Source of the DNA: Ureaplasma sp. Hg2
GTDB taxonomy: Bacteria > Bacillota_I > Bacilli_A > Mycoplasmatales > Mycoplasmoidaceae
Assembly: GCA_021378525.1 (NCBI GenBank)
Contig: JAACJW010000002.1
Coordinates: forward strand, 1-64,000
DNA: 64,000 nt
Reading direction: 5' to 3'
In this document: piece by piece, positions 36,493 through 50,467 of the stretch
Layout of the letters: each line of letters begins with the position of its first letter
Numbering within the stretch: position 1 is the first letter of the stretch
Program-made: the position numbers and the translations under genes
Notes under the pieces: generated by a model
Seen by the model: only the letters and a program-made list of their open reading frames with translations
Told to the model about the DNA's origin: nothing
Database searches by the model: none

Positions 36493-36841
36493 TGATATCT
36501 ATAATGTTTAATATTTTGATAATATAGAGCATAAAGATGTAACTAAAAGTTGATTAAATAGCAGTAATTTGGGTAATTAATAGCTCTTTTTAACATCTAA
36601 AACTACAAAATGATCAGTAGCAAATCAAACCATATACTATAGTATAGCAATACATTTTTAATACTATTGTCTAAGTTTTGCTTTTTTTAAACCAACTTTG
36701 GATTAATTATCATTCGCAAATCATTATTATAAAATCCATTTTTTTGGTATCAAATTATTTTTTAGATTTAAATTATTAACAATTAAAACACTAATGTTTT
36801 AATTTATCTTTTATAATTAAAATAGAAAATTTGAGGCGTAA

Positions 36842-37702
36842 ATGGGACGATATAGAAAAGTTGAACAATTAGCTATCATAATTGTACAAACAATTAGAGA
36901 AACAAATAAGGCTTACCCATGTTATGGGCTTGAATCTTATTGCGAACCTAACGCACTTGACGAACAAAGACTAGAAGATGTCTTAAATATCTCTGGTGAG
37001 TTTTCACAATACGTATATTCCATTTACCATTTGGCTGAGTGCGAAGAAAGTTTGGATTGCTTTGATAAATTACGCGAGCTAGGTCGTGGGGTAGAAGCCA
37101 AAATCAATGGCATGAGTGAAGGTAAACCGATGTTTAGAGGTTTAATCTTTAATTTTGGGATTGTTTGTTATGCAATGTTTTATATTTATTTAAAAAGGAT
37201 CGAATGACAAGAATTTCCAAAGGTAGTAAAAATTTTAGTCCGTGATCTAGAACATGACTTTAAAACAATGAAGAAACTACAACGTCCTGCAACTAATGGT
37301 GAAATGTGTTATTTGCGTGAAAATATTTCAGGCGCTAGAGGAACCGCATTACAGGGCTATGGGATTTTAAATGAAGGCTTAAACTATTATCATCATTTTA
37401 AAATAACTTCTAATTATTATGAGGACATCATTGATTTTTTAATGTTGAATTTTTTCATGAGTAAAATTGATGATACCTCAATTTTACGTAACAACAGCGT
37501 CCATTCTTTAAGATTGATCCAAAACAAAACTAGTTGTTGGATGAAGGAAGTCATTGTCAATGATGATAAAACAGTTAATGAAATGTTACATTGAAATACC
37601 GATTGGCGCCAACTAAAAATTATGCCGAACGGCAGCCGCGACATGGTTATTTGTATGAAATTTCTCTATCGTGCAATTAAGATTCTAGGTTTAGGGAATT
37701 AA
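36842..37702 (+). CDS. CitG/MdcB-like protein (triphosphoribosyl-dephospho-CoA synthase family), divergent
   Basis: Helical protein with GEMCYLRENISGARGTALQGYGILNEGLNYY resembling the CitG THGE..YG..GiRGEA..GF motif; MFRGLIFNFGIVCYAMFYI. Confidence 0.5.
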
Positions 37703-38454
37703 TGATTTTTTTATTTTCGCCCGCTAAAACCCAAACGTGTACAAAATCTACCATGCCACCAACCATGCCGTTATTCATCAAAGAAGCAAACTTTATTAAT
37801 CAAAACTTAAAAGCTTTATCATTAGCTGAAAAGCAAAATATTTTTAAATTAAATGATAAGCTGCTTATTAAAACAAACGCGAGCATTAACAATAATAAAT
37901 TTGATATTAATGGTTGTTGCGCCCTTTATTTTTATGATGGCTTGCAATTTAAAAGTGCACGCTTAAGTCAATTGGATAATTCGAGTAATCACAAATACAT
38001 AATTAATCATGTATTTATTTTGTCAGCTCTTTATGGTATCTTGCGAGCAAGTGATGCCATTTATAGTTATCGTCTGGATTTTAATAATCAATTTAAAATT
38101 AACCATCTCAGCCTTTATTCATTTTGAATCGATCACTTAAATTCATTTTTATCTAACAATGTTACTGATGATCATTTAATAATTAATTTAGCTAGCCAGG
38201 AATATGGCAAAATGATTAATCGTCAAAAATTATCAAAAGACATTCGGGTGATTGATGTTGAATTTAAAATTTATAAAAATAATACATGAATTTCTCAATC
38301 AACCCAAACAAAACAAGCACGTGGTTACTTTCTAACTTTTATTATTGAAAATAAGGTTTCTGATATAAAGCAATTATTGGCTTTTAATTACGACGGATAT
38401 CAATATAACGCTACTTTAAGCGATCCCCAGTTTATAACCTTTACCAAAGAGTAA
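37702..38454 (+). CDS. yaaA: YaaA family protein (peroxide stress / DUF328)
   Basis: MIFLFSPAKTQ..., ALYFYDGLQFKSA, FILSALYGILRASDAIYSYRLDF, IINLASQEYGKMI; start overlaps upstream stop (TAATG). Confidence 0.85.
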
Positions 38455-38615
38455 GTGAATCACAAAAAATTCGGATATTAAAAATAATTCGCTTTTTTCA
38501 TATATAAGTGACCCTAAATTAGTTAATTTAACATTAATTTACTAAAAACAATACATAAATGTAAGGTGCAAATATTTAAAATGCTAAAATTAATTAAAGA
38601 GGTTATGGTCGATTT

Positions 38616-39356
38616 ATGGATTATTATGTTTTAGATTTAGTTATTGCAAATAAAAATATTTCTAAAAGTTTTAATGTTATTTTTTCATTAAACAAGTTTT
38701 CCTACGATGAATCCATTAGCTATCGAATCAATGAGCACTCGCTCATGATAACTAATCATGATGATCGTGAATACCGGATTGTAGCAATACCTCCAGACGA
38801 TGCTGAATTAGTTAAAATTGTTGATAAAACATTCAAAAGATCGAATGCCAAACAAACGATTGAAGGAATTGCTAATATTCTAATTAATGTTGATTTCCCA
38901 GAATTATTTGAGGAATTTTATATGATTATGATTAAGAAATTAAATGATATAAATGCAAAAATCGAGTTGCCAGTTTGGTTGGATATCGTTATTGAACACA
39001 ACAAAATTATTAAATCTTTGAATACGTTAAAACAACACATCGGAGACGTTGAAGCAATTAATATTCAATTTAAAGCTGATAATCTAGAAAATACAAAACA
39101 ATTATTTTTGTTAGATGAAAAACTTAGTCAGCAAAAAAATGATAATCGTTGATATCGCCACTCCCGCAAAAATAAATCACTGATGACAAAAATGTATTGC
39201 AACATGAGCGAAAGTGATAAACTAGAAGAAAAATATAGTCAAAATAGTACTGAGATTAATTCAACCTTGAACCGAATTAATATTTTACAAAAAAAACGTG
39301 ATCAACTAAAAGAAAAAATAACCGACAATTTAATTGCCATTAACTTTATTAAATAA
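38616..39356 (+). CDS. Hypothetical protein with C-terminal coiled coil
   Basis: MDYYVLDLVIANKNISKSFNVIFSLNKF...; TGA=Trp extension ends NRINILQKKRDQLKEKITDNLIAINFIK. Confidence 0.75.
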
Positions 39357-39442
39357 TATTCATTGTTTAATAATTGCCATCTTATTAAAAATTAATAGCA
39401 TATCATGTGTCTATTTTTTTTAAATTATTATAATTATAATAA

Positions 39443-40832
<1,390 letters not shown>

Positions 40833-40852
<20 letters not shown>

Positions 40853-41846
40853 AAACTTTCTTTTTTTTAAAAGTGATTGTAAGAGTCCTTATTACAATCT
40901 AGCTTTAGAAGAGCATCTCTTAAAACATTATGAAAATGATCAACCGATTTTGTTTTTATGACAAAATGATAATACAATCGTGGTCGGCCGAAACCAAAAC
41001 ACTTATGCTGAAATCAACAGTCTATATGTCAAAGAGCATAAGATTAATGTGGTCCGTAGAATGACCGGCGGTGGAGCTGTTTATCAAGATTTAAATAATA
41101 TTTGTTTTACTTTAATTGTTGATAAGGCAAACGTTGATCAATCTTATCAAGCGCTCTTGACTCCGATTATTATCTTCCTAAATCAAATGGGAGTACCAGC
41201 AAGTTTTAAGGGAAGAAACGATATTGTTGTTGAGGATGATAAAAAAATTAGCGGCAATGCAATGTTTATTTATAAAAATAAAATACTAATCCATGGAACA
41301 TTACTATATGACATTGATATTAGTGTGCTTTCACAGGCTTTAAAGGTTGACGAGGATAAGTTGGCTAGTAAAGGGATTAAATCGCACCGAGCACGCATTG
41401 CTAACATTAAGGATTATTTGAGTGATCCAATTAGTTGTCAAACTTTCCTACAACAACTTTGTGACTATTTTATTAATGATTTTCAAGCTGAACAATTAGA
41501 ACTTTCAAATGAAGATTTAAAAGCAATTAAGAAACGAACCAAATTTTATCAAAGTGATGCTTGAAACTATAATAAATCAAGAGACTTTAGTATCCATAAC
41601 AAGCATCGCTATAATGGTGGCACATTGGTCACAAATGTTAACGTTGATAGAGGGATTGTTACTGACATTGAATTTAACGGTGATTATTTAAGTGTTAAGG
41701 AACCAATGCTAGTAACTGAGTCTTTAATCGGCGTTGATTATAATTATGAAGCGGTCAAGCGTATTTTAGAAAGATTGAAAATAGAAGAATATTTTGGATC
41801 AATTAAATTAAGTGAAATTTTAAAAGCCATCTTTCAAAATGATTAG
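40833..41846 (+). CDS. lplA: Lipoate-protein ligase A
   Basis: SPYYNLALEEHLL, IVVGRNQNTYAEIN, VVRRMTGGGAVYQDLNNICFTL, DIVVEDDKKISGNAM, HGTLLYD. Confidence 0.94.
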
Positions 41847-41875
41847 AAAACACGACTCTCGTAAGGTCGTGTTTT
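41847..41875 (+). terminator. Intrinsic terminator after lplA
   Basis: AAAACACGAC-N9-GTCGTGTTTT then ATTTT. Confidence 0.8.
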
Positions 41876-41884
41876 ATTTTAAAA

Positions 41885-41960
41885 TGGCGAAGGTAACAGG
41901 ACTTGAACCCACAACATTCGGTTTTGGAGACCGACGTTCTACCAATTGAACTATACCTTC
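41885..41960 (-). tRNA. tRNA-Trp (anticodon CCA)
   Basis: Minus strand GAAGGTA TA GTTCAATTGGTAGAAC G TCGGT CTCCAAA ACCGA ATGTT GTGGG TTCAAGT CCTGT TACCTTC G CCA folds as a cloverleaf with encoded CCA. Confidence 0.9.
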
Positions 41961-42191
41961 ATCAAAAAAATTATATCCTAAAAAGTTGTGTTCTACCACT
42001 TCATGATAAATTATTTTGTAGCCCGCTAAGAATAAAGATTAAATGTTGACAAACAATAAACTAGGGAAACCAATCTTTAAGAAATAAAATAATTAATGTT
42101 ATTCATTCTATCATAAGACTCAAACATGGTGTTTGTTGCGATTGATGAATTTTTAATATCGGTAAATTTTCAATTATTTTATTAGCAATAA

Positions 42192-45100
42192 TTATCTACG
42201 TTTTCGAGTGCTCTTTTTTGAAGTGTTTCGCTTAGTTCCTTTTTTACTACCTCGGCGGTATTTTGTATTTAGCTGTTTTTTATGTTCTTTTCGAGAAACT
42301 GGTTTTGAATCTGATCAACTAGAGCTTCCATTGTGATGCTCTGATTTAGGATTAATTCTATTAGTGATTCCGCTGTGGCGTTCTGATTTTGAACTTATTT
42401 TACTAGTGGTTCTGTTTTGATGCTCTGATTTAAGATTTACTTCGCTAGTACTTCCGTTATGACGTTCTGATTTCGGACTTATTTTACTAGTGTTTTCACC
42501 TTGGTTTTCTGAATTTGAATTTAGTCGACTAGTGTTTTCGCTTTGATGACTTATTTTTGGACTTAAACGATTTATGTTTTCACTTTGCAGTTTAGCTGTT
42601 TCATGATTTTTATCGAAGCTTGGTTTTAGTTGTTGTGTACGTTCGCTATTAGGGATTGAAAGTCGATTTTCACGCTCAAATTTACTTTCACGGCGATTTC
42701 TTTTTATTCTTTCTTTTTCATGTTCAGCCCTTTCTTTGCGCTGATCGGCTTTACTATTTCAAGAAATTTTTTTCTTTCTTTTTAAAACTAATAAGATGAT
42801 TAAAAAGATAAGCAGGATAACTCCAACACTAATGCCCGTGCCAACATAAACTCAAGTATTATTGGTTTTGGGATTGCCGCTTTGACTAAAACCCGAAACC
42901 TCTAAACTAAATTCGTAAGGGACATCAAGTGCTTTTAATTCGTTATAAGTAACTTTAACAACTAAAACGCCGTGATCATCGTCTGCTTCTAGTGATATTG
43001 TTTCTTGCTTCTTATAATATTTAGTTATTGCTTTACTACGAATTAAATGGTCTTGAACATCACTAACGGTAACAGCTGAAGCAAAACGGTCTTGATCAAT
43101 ACCACTAGTGCTACTAGTGTCCATTGAAATGTGGTAATCACCAAAATTATATAAACCTGAATATTGATGGGCAAAGCTATGAGTTTTACTATTAAGAGTG
43201 TATTCTAAAACAATATTAACGGTTCCATTAGCATCGTTGGGATCACAAATAATGTCAGATGGAGTGGCACCCTTAAGGGCAGTGCTAACACCTATTTGCC
43301 CACTGTTAAGCATGTTTATAACAATTGTCGTTTTATTTGCATTAAAATCGGTCGGGCTCATGTTCTTGTCTGGGATATCGCCTCAACTATTAACTTTAAT
43401 TTCAGTGTTATTATTAAAACCGACGATTGTATAGTTATAGACACTTTGAATATTAACTGGTGGTTTTATAAATTTGATTCCAAATGCTAATTCACCAGTC
43501 TTATCATCTGGTTTTAATTCGATTTCATAAGTTAATCCTAAGCTTGTCATTTGAGTGGACAACACTAATAAAGCATCGATGTCTGCTTTTGTTACATCAG
43601 AAGGCAAACGCTTCTTATTGAAACTAGCTAATTGAACAGGATCTAAACTAAGCGTATATTGCAATGAATTATTAAAACCACTATAAGTATGGAATGGGTG
43701 TAAATTAATTCCGGCGGGTAAACCCTTGTTGGAATAATCATACGATACTTGAATTATTCCAGTGCCATTATTTTTGACTGTTTGCAAGGGTGGTTGCGAA
43801 CTGACGTTGGCAAGCCCCTTTGGTTTGGTGATTACACTAGTAATCGTACTATCTAAAACTTGTGATGGAAGAACATCCTTTTTTGAAATAACGCCCCAGT
43901 CAGCAGGAGCAAATGTATAATCACTTATTTTACTAAACCCGGTGTAAGTTTTAGAATAGGTAATATGAACACTCGGTGGTAAATCATCATAGCTTAAAGT
44001 AATGTTAATTGAGCCATCAGTATCATTTTTAGTGATAACCGGATCTTGATATTTATAATAAGCTAAACTAGATCCAATTGTAACTCAACTTTTAATTGTG
44101 GCATCATCAATGGTTGAAGGCAATTTGAGTTTATCAATTTTTTGATCAGTATTAGACAATCAATTAGCTTGTCAATTAGCGTTATTAAAATCATTAATTA
44201 AAAAACCAGTATAGGTTTCTGATTGATTATAAACAACACCGTCGTCAGCGTAAACGTACATCGTCACGGTCAACGCTCCGGTGGTATCGTTATATGTTTT
44301 AGAAAGTTTAAAGTTATTGGGATTGGTTGTCAAGTTAATTTGCTTAGCCATCTTATCTAGTTGCTGATCAGTTACTTGACTTGGTAGTTGATGTTTGGTT
44401 GTCATTGGAATATTTGCATCATCAACAAACTCAATACCGCGCTTAACTGAATATGTGTGATTGGTTGTATCATATTGAAACATGTCGTCAAGGCTATCAT
44501 AAACCAATAATTTTGATTTAGTTGCATCACCATAAGTGAAACCTTCGATATTAGCATCTTTATCAAAGTGATAATTAGTATCAGCTGCTTTAGTTAAATT
44601 AATATTTGTGTTTGGTGCGTTAGTCGCTATCGTCTTACTTTTATCATATAATTCGTAGTAATGATTGCCATCATGAGTCCCGTCCTGCTCGATGATATGT
44701 TTGGTTGTCGGTGTTGTTGAACCCTTAGATTTTAAATTGTTAAAATTATTATAATCAATCGAATAAGCGCCAAGTGAATCGGTTGCGCCGCCAGCGGCTG
44801 AGTTATAAAAATTAACATTTAATTTGCTTGTGCTAGCTCCCGTTGGCTGATCTGAAATAATATTAAAATTCATTAATATCTTTTTTAAATCCTTGTCGCT
44901 TGATGATTGATTTCAAAATGATTGATCTTCATATAGAGATCCGTTTGAAGCAAAAGCAACTTCATTAGCAGCGTCCAGTGAGAAAGGAATTTTAACTAAT
45001 TGGATGGAATTACCATTGTTTTGATTGTGGCCTCTAAAGAAGATGGTAAGAGCATAAGAATTGGGAGCAGTTGTTGTTATTGCTAAATCACAAGCGCGAG

Positions 45101-45866
45101 AAAAATTGGTTAAATTAATTTGACCAATTTGACTTCAATCAAGAACATCGGCATATTTAGTTTTATTAGCAAGATCATATACAAAATAACTGGTTAAGGC
45201 ATTTCGTGGGACGGCCTGTTGGCCTGCTAAATAATCGTCAAAAATTCCAAATATTTGATCATCAGCTTCGGTTTTTCCCGGAATAACCTTAATCATGTAT
45301 GAGCTATTAACATCATGAGTTAAATTATTTAAAGCTGTTATTTTAGTTAACTTGTTGTTGCTTCAATCCCATTGATAAATACTCGAATAGGAATTAATAG
45401 AAGATTCGACATCAAGGGTTGAAATATAAAGGTAAGTACCTTGACTGGAAGGGGTTACATCCATAATAATTTTAGTGGCATAGCCTTGCTCTGGTGAAAA
45501 TTGAGAACCACTAAAAGAGTTGACAATGGCGCCATTGTCATCATATACAATAAGACCTTGAGCGACATTATTAGCAACACTATAAATTTTATTACTATGA
45601 ACAAAGGGCATCATTGATGGCATGTGATTAAAAAAATCAAATGTTCCAACATCAGCACTTGCAGGCGACCATCTTAATTGAATTTTAGCGTGCACATCAT
45701 TCTTCATTACTCGCGTTGCTGCGGTGGCGTTCAATGTTGTGGTTGCTGTAGCGGCCACTATTTTTGGAGTCTTAATGGGATTGTTTACAACGATTGACAC
45801 CGGCACTATTATGCTACCTACAAAGAGGGTTGCAAGGGCAATTAATTTATAATATTTTTTTTTCAT
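42192..45866 (-). CDS. Large surface protein (~1224 aa): signal peptide, propeller-like N-domain, Lipoprotein_17-like repeats, C-terminal TM, basic Ser-rich cytoplasmic tail
   Basis: Four track ORFs in one frame; MKKKYYKLIALATLFVGSIIVPVSIVV..., repeated DDxxGxLxVxVxY...YSGF modules, TM VYVGTGISVGVILLIFLIILLVL, tail ends STRKRR. Confidence 0.85.
42303..42596 (-). repeat. 42-bp (14-aa) tandem repeat x7 in the predicted cytoplasmic tail
   Basis: SENQGENTSKISPK / SERHNGSTSEVNLK / SEHQNRTTSKISSK / SERHSGITNRINPK / SEHHNGSSSWSDSK etc. Confidence 0.88.
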
Positions 45867-45972
45867 TTTACCCTTCCTTCAAACATTTAGATAATATATC
45901 TATTATCTTAATTTTAGCACAATGAAAATAGCAAGTATTTTTCAAGCGAGCATTTCGGTTTCTAATAACAAA

Positions 45973-46032
45973 AAAATAAACCTTGTTTGCTAACTAGTAG
46001 GAGTGTCCAACATAATTAGGAAGGTTTATTTT
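45973..46032 (-). terminator. Terminator of the 46042-48222 gene
   Basis: AAAATAAACCTT ... AAGGTTTATTTT; T-run on minus strand. Confidence 0.65.
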
Positions 46033-46041
46033 AGTTTGTGA

Positions 46042-48222
46042 TTATCGTCTTCGGCGACTACCTTTTGAAGGTTTCTTTTTATTTTTTTTGTTTTTGTTTT
46101 TGTCCTTTTTACCATTATTAGGGATATTGGCATTCTTAAATCAAGCATTTGCTTTTTTCTTTTCAGACCCTTTAACTACGATGGTGATAATAAGGGATAT
46201 TAAGATAATTCCGCCCAATATTCCAGCTCCAATATAAAGTCAAGAATAATCTGGCGGAGGTATTATTTTCTTTTTAAAGCCAGAATATGTCTTGGTATAA
46301 GTTTGAGAAACCTCAACCGGCAGGTTTGCAAAAGGTAAAGTTATTTTTAATGTGCCCGCTTGATCATCGGGTTTAACAATAACCGGAGTAGCGCCACTAC
46401 TATAATATTTAAAATTAGCTCCAATGGTTACATATGTTAAAGCTTCTGTGGTGCTAATAACCGATGCTAATTGATTTTTATTAATAAATTTATCACCATT
46501 ATCTCTTCAAACGATTTTTCAGGCTTTATCATCATAGTTGGATTTTAATAAACCGGTATATAATCGGGATGCGATATAGGTCGTTCCATCATCAACAACA
46601 ACCCGAATCGTAAGTGTTAATTCTCCAGCGGCATCATTTGGTGATAAATTAACTGTGATATCATTTTTACTAGCGTGAGTTGTAGCGAATTTACAATTAT
46701 ATACACCTTCTAATAATTGATCGTTCAATTGACTTGGTAGCATATGGCTTAAATTAGCTGGCAAATTCTCAAATTCGATACCCCGCATTAAACTATATGT
46801 TTTAAGAATGGTATCATATTGAGTAATCATGCCGTCGGTGTCATAAATCATCATTTTTGTTTTAGCTTCATCAGCCCAACCAAAACCACAAATGGTTTGG
46901 TTATCCTTTGGCAAGTAGAAAGCATTATCAATTTGTCCGCTCAAGTTAATTGTATCAGCATGAGAAGCTAAAATTTTTGATTGATCATTTGCTTGAAGAT
47001 AGTATATGTGGTTAAAATCATTTGAAACATCACCCTCTAAAATTTTGTCATTTATTTTAGTGTTTTTCTTTTGAGAACTAAAATCTGGATACGCCATATT
47101 AGCAAAATGACTTTGCGCGCCACTACTTGGAGCCACTCATCCCGAACCAAAAGTCGCTATGCTAGAATTGTCAATTGTTTTATTTGATAAACTTGGCATC
47201 AATCAATTAACTTTATAATTGCCGGCTTTAATATCTGTTTCAAAAAAATCATACACTTGACCAGGATTGGTACTGTATGTCTCTAAAACCAAGTGATTAT
47301 TAGAAGCGACAGTAAATTTAACACTGTAATAATTTACATTGTTAACATCGTGATGTAAAAGACGTGCTCTGGTGTACAGACCTAATTGATAACTCCCGTC
47401 ACTATTAGTTGTTATTTCAGTGTCCATAATTCTAAAGGCATCAGCATTTAAAGAGGATGAATCAATATATCCGGTTCCAATTGTATAGGGAGAAGAAGTA
47501 TTTAAAATCAAGTATTTGTTTTGAGTGGTAGAACCGCTTGCAACATAACGATCAATAAAAACTAAAAGTTTGTCATCGGCTTCAGTTTCACCGGGAATTA
47601 TATCAATGTTATAGCTTGAAGAAATTTGATTATCATGACCTGTTAAATCCTTGATATTAGTTAATTCTCCACTATTATAATTTCATTTTCAAATAACACC
47701 ATCTTTATTATGACCACCGTCACTTTCACTATATAACGCTGAAATATATAAATAATTTCCATCGCTTGATGCTTCAACATCTTGAATCATATAGAAACCA
47801 TAACTTGAGCTATTCTTTTTTATATCATCGCTAGTAAAAGAATTAACGTAGGTTCCATCGCTTTGATAAACCGATAGACCCTTAGCTGCGTTATTGATAA
47901 CATTAAAAATAATATCATCACCACTCTTTTTACCGGGTACTTTGAATGTCAAAACACTATTCATGTGATTAAAAATATTATAGTTGTGGTTATTAATGTT
48001 TAAACTACCAGAAGGTGATTTAGCAAAGACTTGAGGACCAGCGACACTGCCAAGGGAAGCGTTGTTGTCCACTTCATTTGTAGCATTATTTGAATTTAAA
48101 TTAGTTGCTTGGTTTAAGCTAGAAGCTGCATCAACCGTTGGAGATAAAAAAGTACTAAGTCCAATGACAAGAGAAGTTGTCATTAAAAACCCCATGATAT
48201 TAATAATTTTCTTCAATTTCAA
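46042..48222 (-). CDS. Surface protein paralog (~726 aa) with C-terminal TM and Lys/Arg-rich tail
   Basis: MKLKKIINIMGFLMTTSLVIGLSTFLSP..., FNHMNSVLTF..., NQTICGFGWADEAKTKMMIYDTDGMITQYD..., TM WLYIGAGILGGIILISLIITIVV, tail GKKDKNKNKKNKKKPSKGSRRRR. Confidence 0.85.
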
Positions 48223-48446
48223 TTACTCCTATCTAATGTCTCTAATTTACAAACGATAACCCTTTAAAATAACATATAAATCAATTTTTATTATTAATTG
48301 ATTTCATAGTATGAATAATTTATTATATCTAAAATATTCTCAATGTAGTTGCTATACGTAAGATAAATAGATAAATATAGTAAAATTAATTAATAAGGGT
48401 CTTTAATATTTATTTTTTTTAAAGACTTCATTTGAAGGAGAATCAT

Positions 48447-50366
48447 ATGAAAAAAATAATTAAGTGTATCGGAACTGTTTTTGCTTTAGTAATTCCGTTT
48501 GGTTGTGTTGCACCTTTGGTGATCCAAAATAATAATAATCTTGATCATAATGATTCTAAAACAAAACTGGCAACAACGTCGAGTGCAGCAGCAAAATATG
48601 AGTTTGGCGCTAGTAACTGAAACGAGGCCACAATCACCGCGGCTTTCCCCGACCATTTTGCTTCAGACCTTAAAGCGAACCCCAAGGAATTGAAACAATT
48701 GAAAAGCGATATCATAATTCCTAATGGTTTTAGTGCTTTCACTCCGGTCATTACAACGATTGCAGAGGATGCCGGCGACGCTTTCAATAAAGCAGGAACA
48801 CTTTATGTTAGGTATGATTATAGCGCTGTTGTAAGCCAACTTCCTAGCGATGCCAAAGCGTTTGTTGTGCAAAGCCACGTTTACAATAGTTTTAATTATT
48901 TACCAGATTACACATGAAGTATTGATGTTTCAAACTTAAATCGCAACCAACTTGCTTCGCAAGCTGATCTTAGCAAAGTTAAGGTTATTGAATCAACCAA
49001 AATGCAAAGATACCACCACACCGTTACGCACAGTGGGATTGACGATGGTGATGGGACTATAACGATTGATGTTGATTATGCAAATTTACCCAATGCGCTA
49101 ACAAGTCACAAACAAGTTACAATTACTAATTTTTATAATAATAGTGATTTTAAAATTAGCGACTGGGGTGACTTAAAAGATGCTGCACCATCTAAAATAA
49201 CCAAGCAAAATATTATTGATATGATGACAAACCAAACGATCGTTTTAGGTGACGGACTAAAGGGGTTAACTCCAACAATAACTTTGAACCCTGATAATAT
49301 TCAAGGTAGTCTGGGTGTAACGTTAACTTATGTTGACCCATTAGTTATTAGTGGTAAAGTTGTGTTGCACCATGATTATAAAGATTTGTATAACGTCAGC
49401 AATTATAGTGCTGTAATTGATCTGTCGGTATTAGATCAAAACAAATTGCCAAGTAAGGTTACTGTAGCAGAAATTACAAAAGCAATCAAACCGTCACCTG
49501 CAATAATGAAATATGGTGGAAGCCTTCAAAACGTCGTGATTCAAAGTACTAATGATGCCACTGGAAATTTAACGATTATTTATGAATATCCAGACTTAAA
49601 AGCAATTGTACCAGGCTATAAATTTGGTCAATTGGTTGAGGGTTATAATATGTTGCCAAAAATAAACATGGATACTGATTTACCAAGCGCTTTAAAAAAT
49701 GTTGTTCCCTCAAACGTTGCAACTAAAGCAAATAACGACTACATTGATTTCGTTGATTGAAACAAAGGTGACACCGGATTACAAAAATATGTTTATTCTA
49801 AAACGAATCCGACTGGAGTCAAACCAACGATAATAAATGTTAATGATGAAGTTGGTACATTTACTGTAAAATATGATTTTAGCAAAACAGCTGGTTGACC
49901 ACCGATAATAGCTAAAACATATAGCCATGATTACACTTCGATATCAATTGAAGAAGTTGTTACTAATAATCCGCCGCAAAAAAATAACCAAGCTGACTAC
50001 AATGTTGATTCCAAAGATGTGACCGCCGCTAATATTGCTAATTACATTACAATCGATCCGACGACAGCACAGTTAATGAAAAAGGATGGTTATGCAACAA
50101 AATATAAAATAACCTATAATAATGGAAAAGTCGCCATCATAGTAGTTTATTCTAAAACGGGTGAGAAGGATATTGAAACTTCGCCAATCGAATTAGACGG
50201 ATTTCTTGATAGTCCTGAGAATGAGAGCTGAATTAAGCAAAATTGATATATTATTTTAATAATTGTTGCGATTATTTGTTTCTTCTTGCTTTTCTTAATT
50301 TTAATCTATAAACGACACAAGCGTGAAACGTTATTAAAACAAATTAACGATAACCGATATAAATAA
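48447..50366 (+). CDS. Surface protein with tandem Lipoprotein_17-like domains and C-terminal TM (~639 aa)
   Basis: MKKIIKCIGTVFALVIPFGCVAPLV...; repeats DDGDGTITIDVDYANLP, DNIQGSLGVTLTYVDPL, NDATGNLTIIYEYPDLK; TM YIILIIVAIICFFLLFLILIY. Confidence 0.85.
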
Positions 50367-50397
50367 TTATTCTCATTTAAATTGAACGAATCATTTA

Positions 50398-50434
50398 CAA
50401 AAAAATAACTTCATTTCAAGTGAAGTTATTTTTT
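50398..50434. terminator. Terminator between convergent genes
   Basis: AAAAATAACTTCA-N7-TGAAGTTATTTTT. Confidence 0.8.
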
Positions 50435-50467
50435 ATCTAATATTTTAAGATGCAACCTTACGGTTAT

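Noticed and set aside
33854-36841. Region considered as oriC
   Set aside because: No dnaA/dnaN nearby and no clear strand-bias switch of genes around it; DnaA-like boxes are imperfect.
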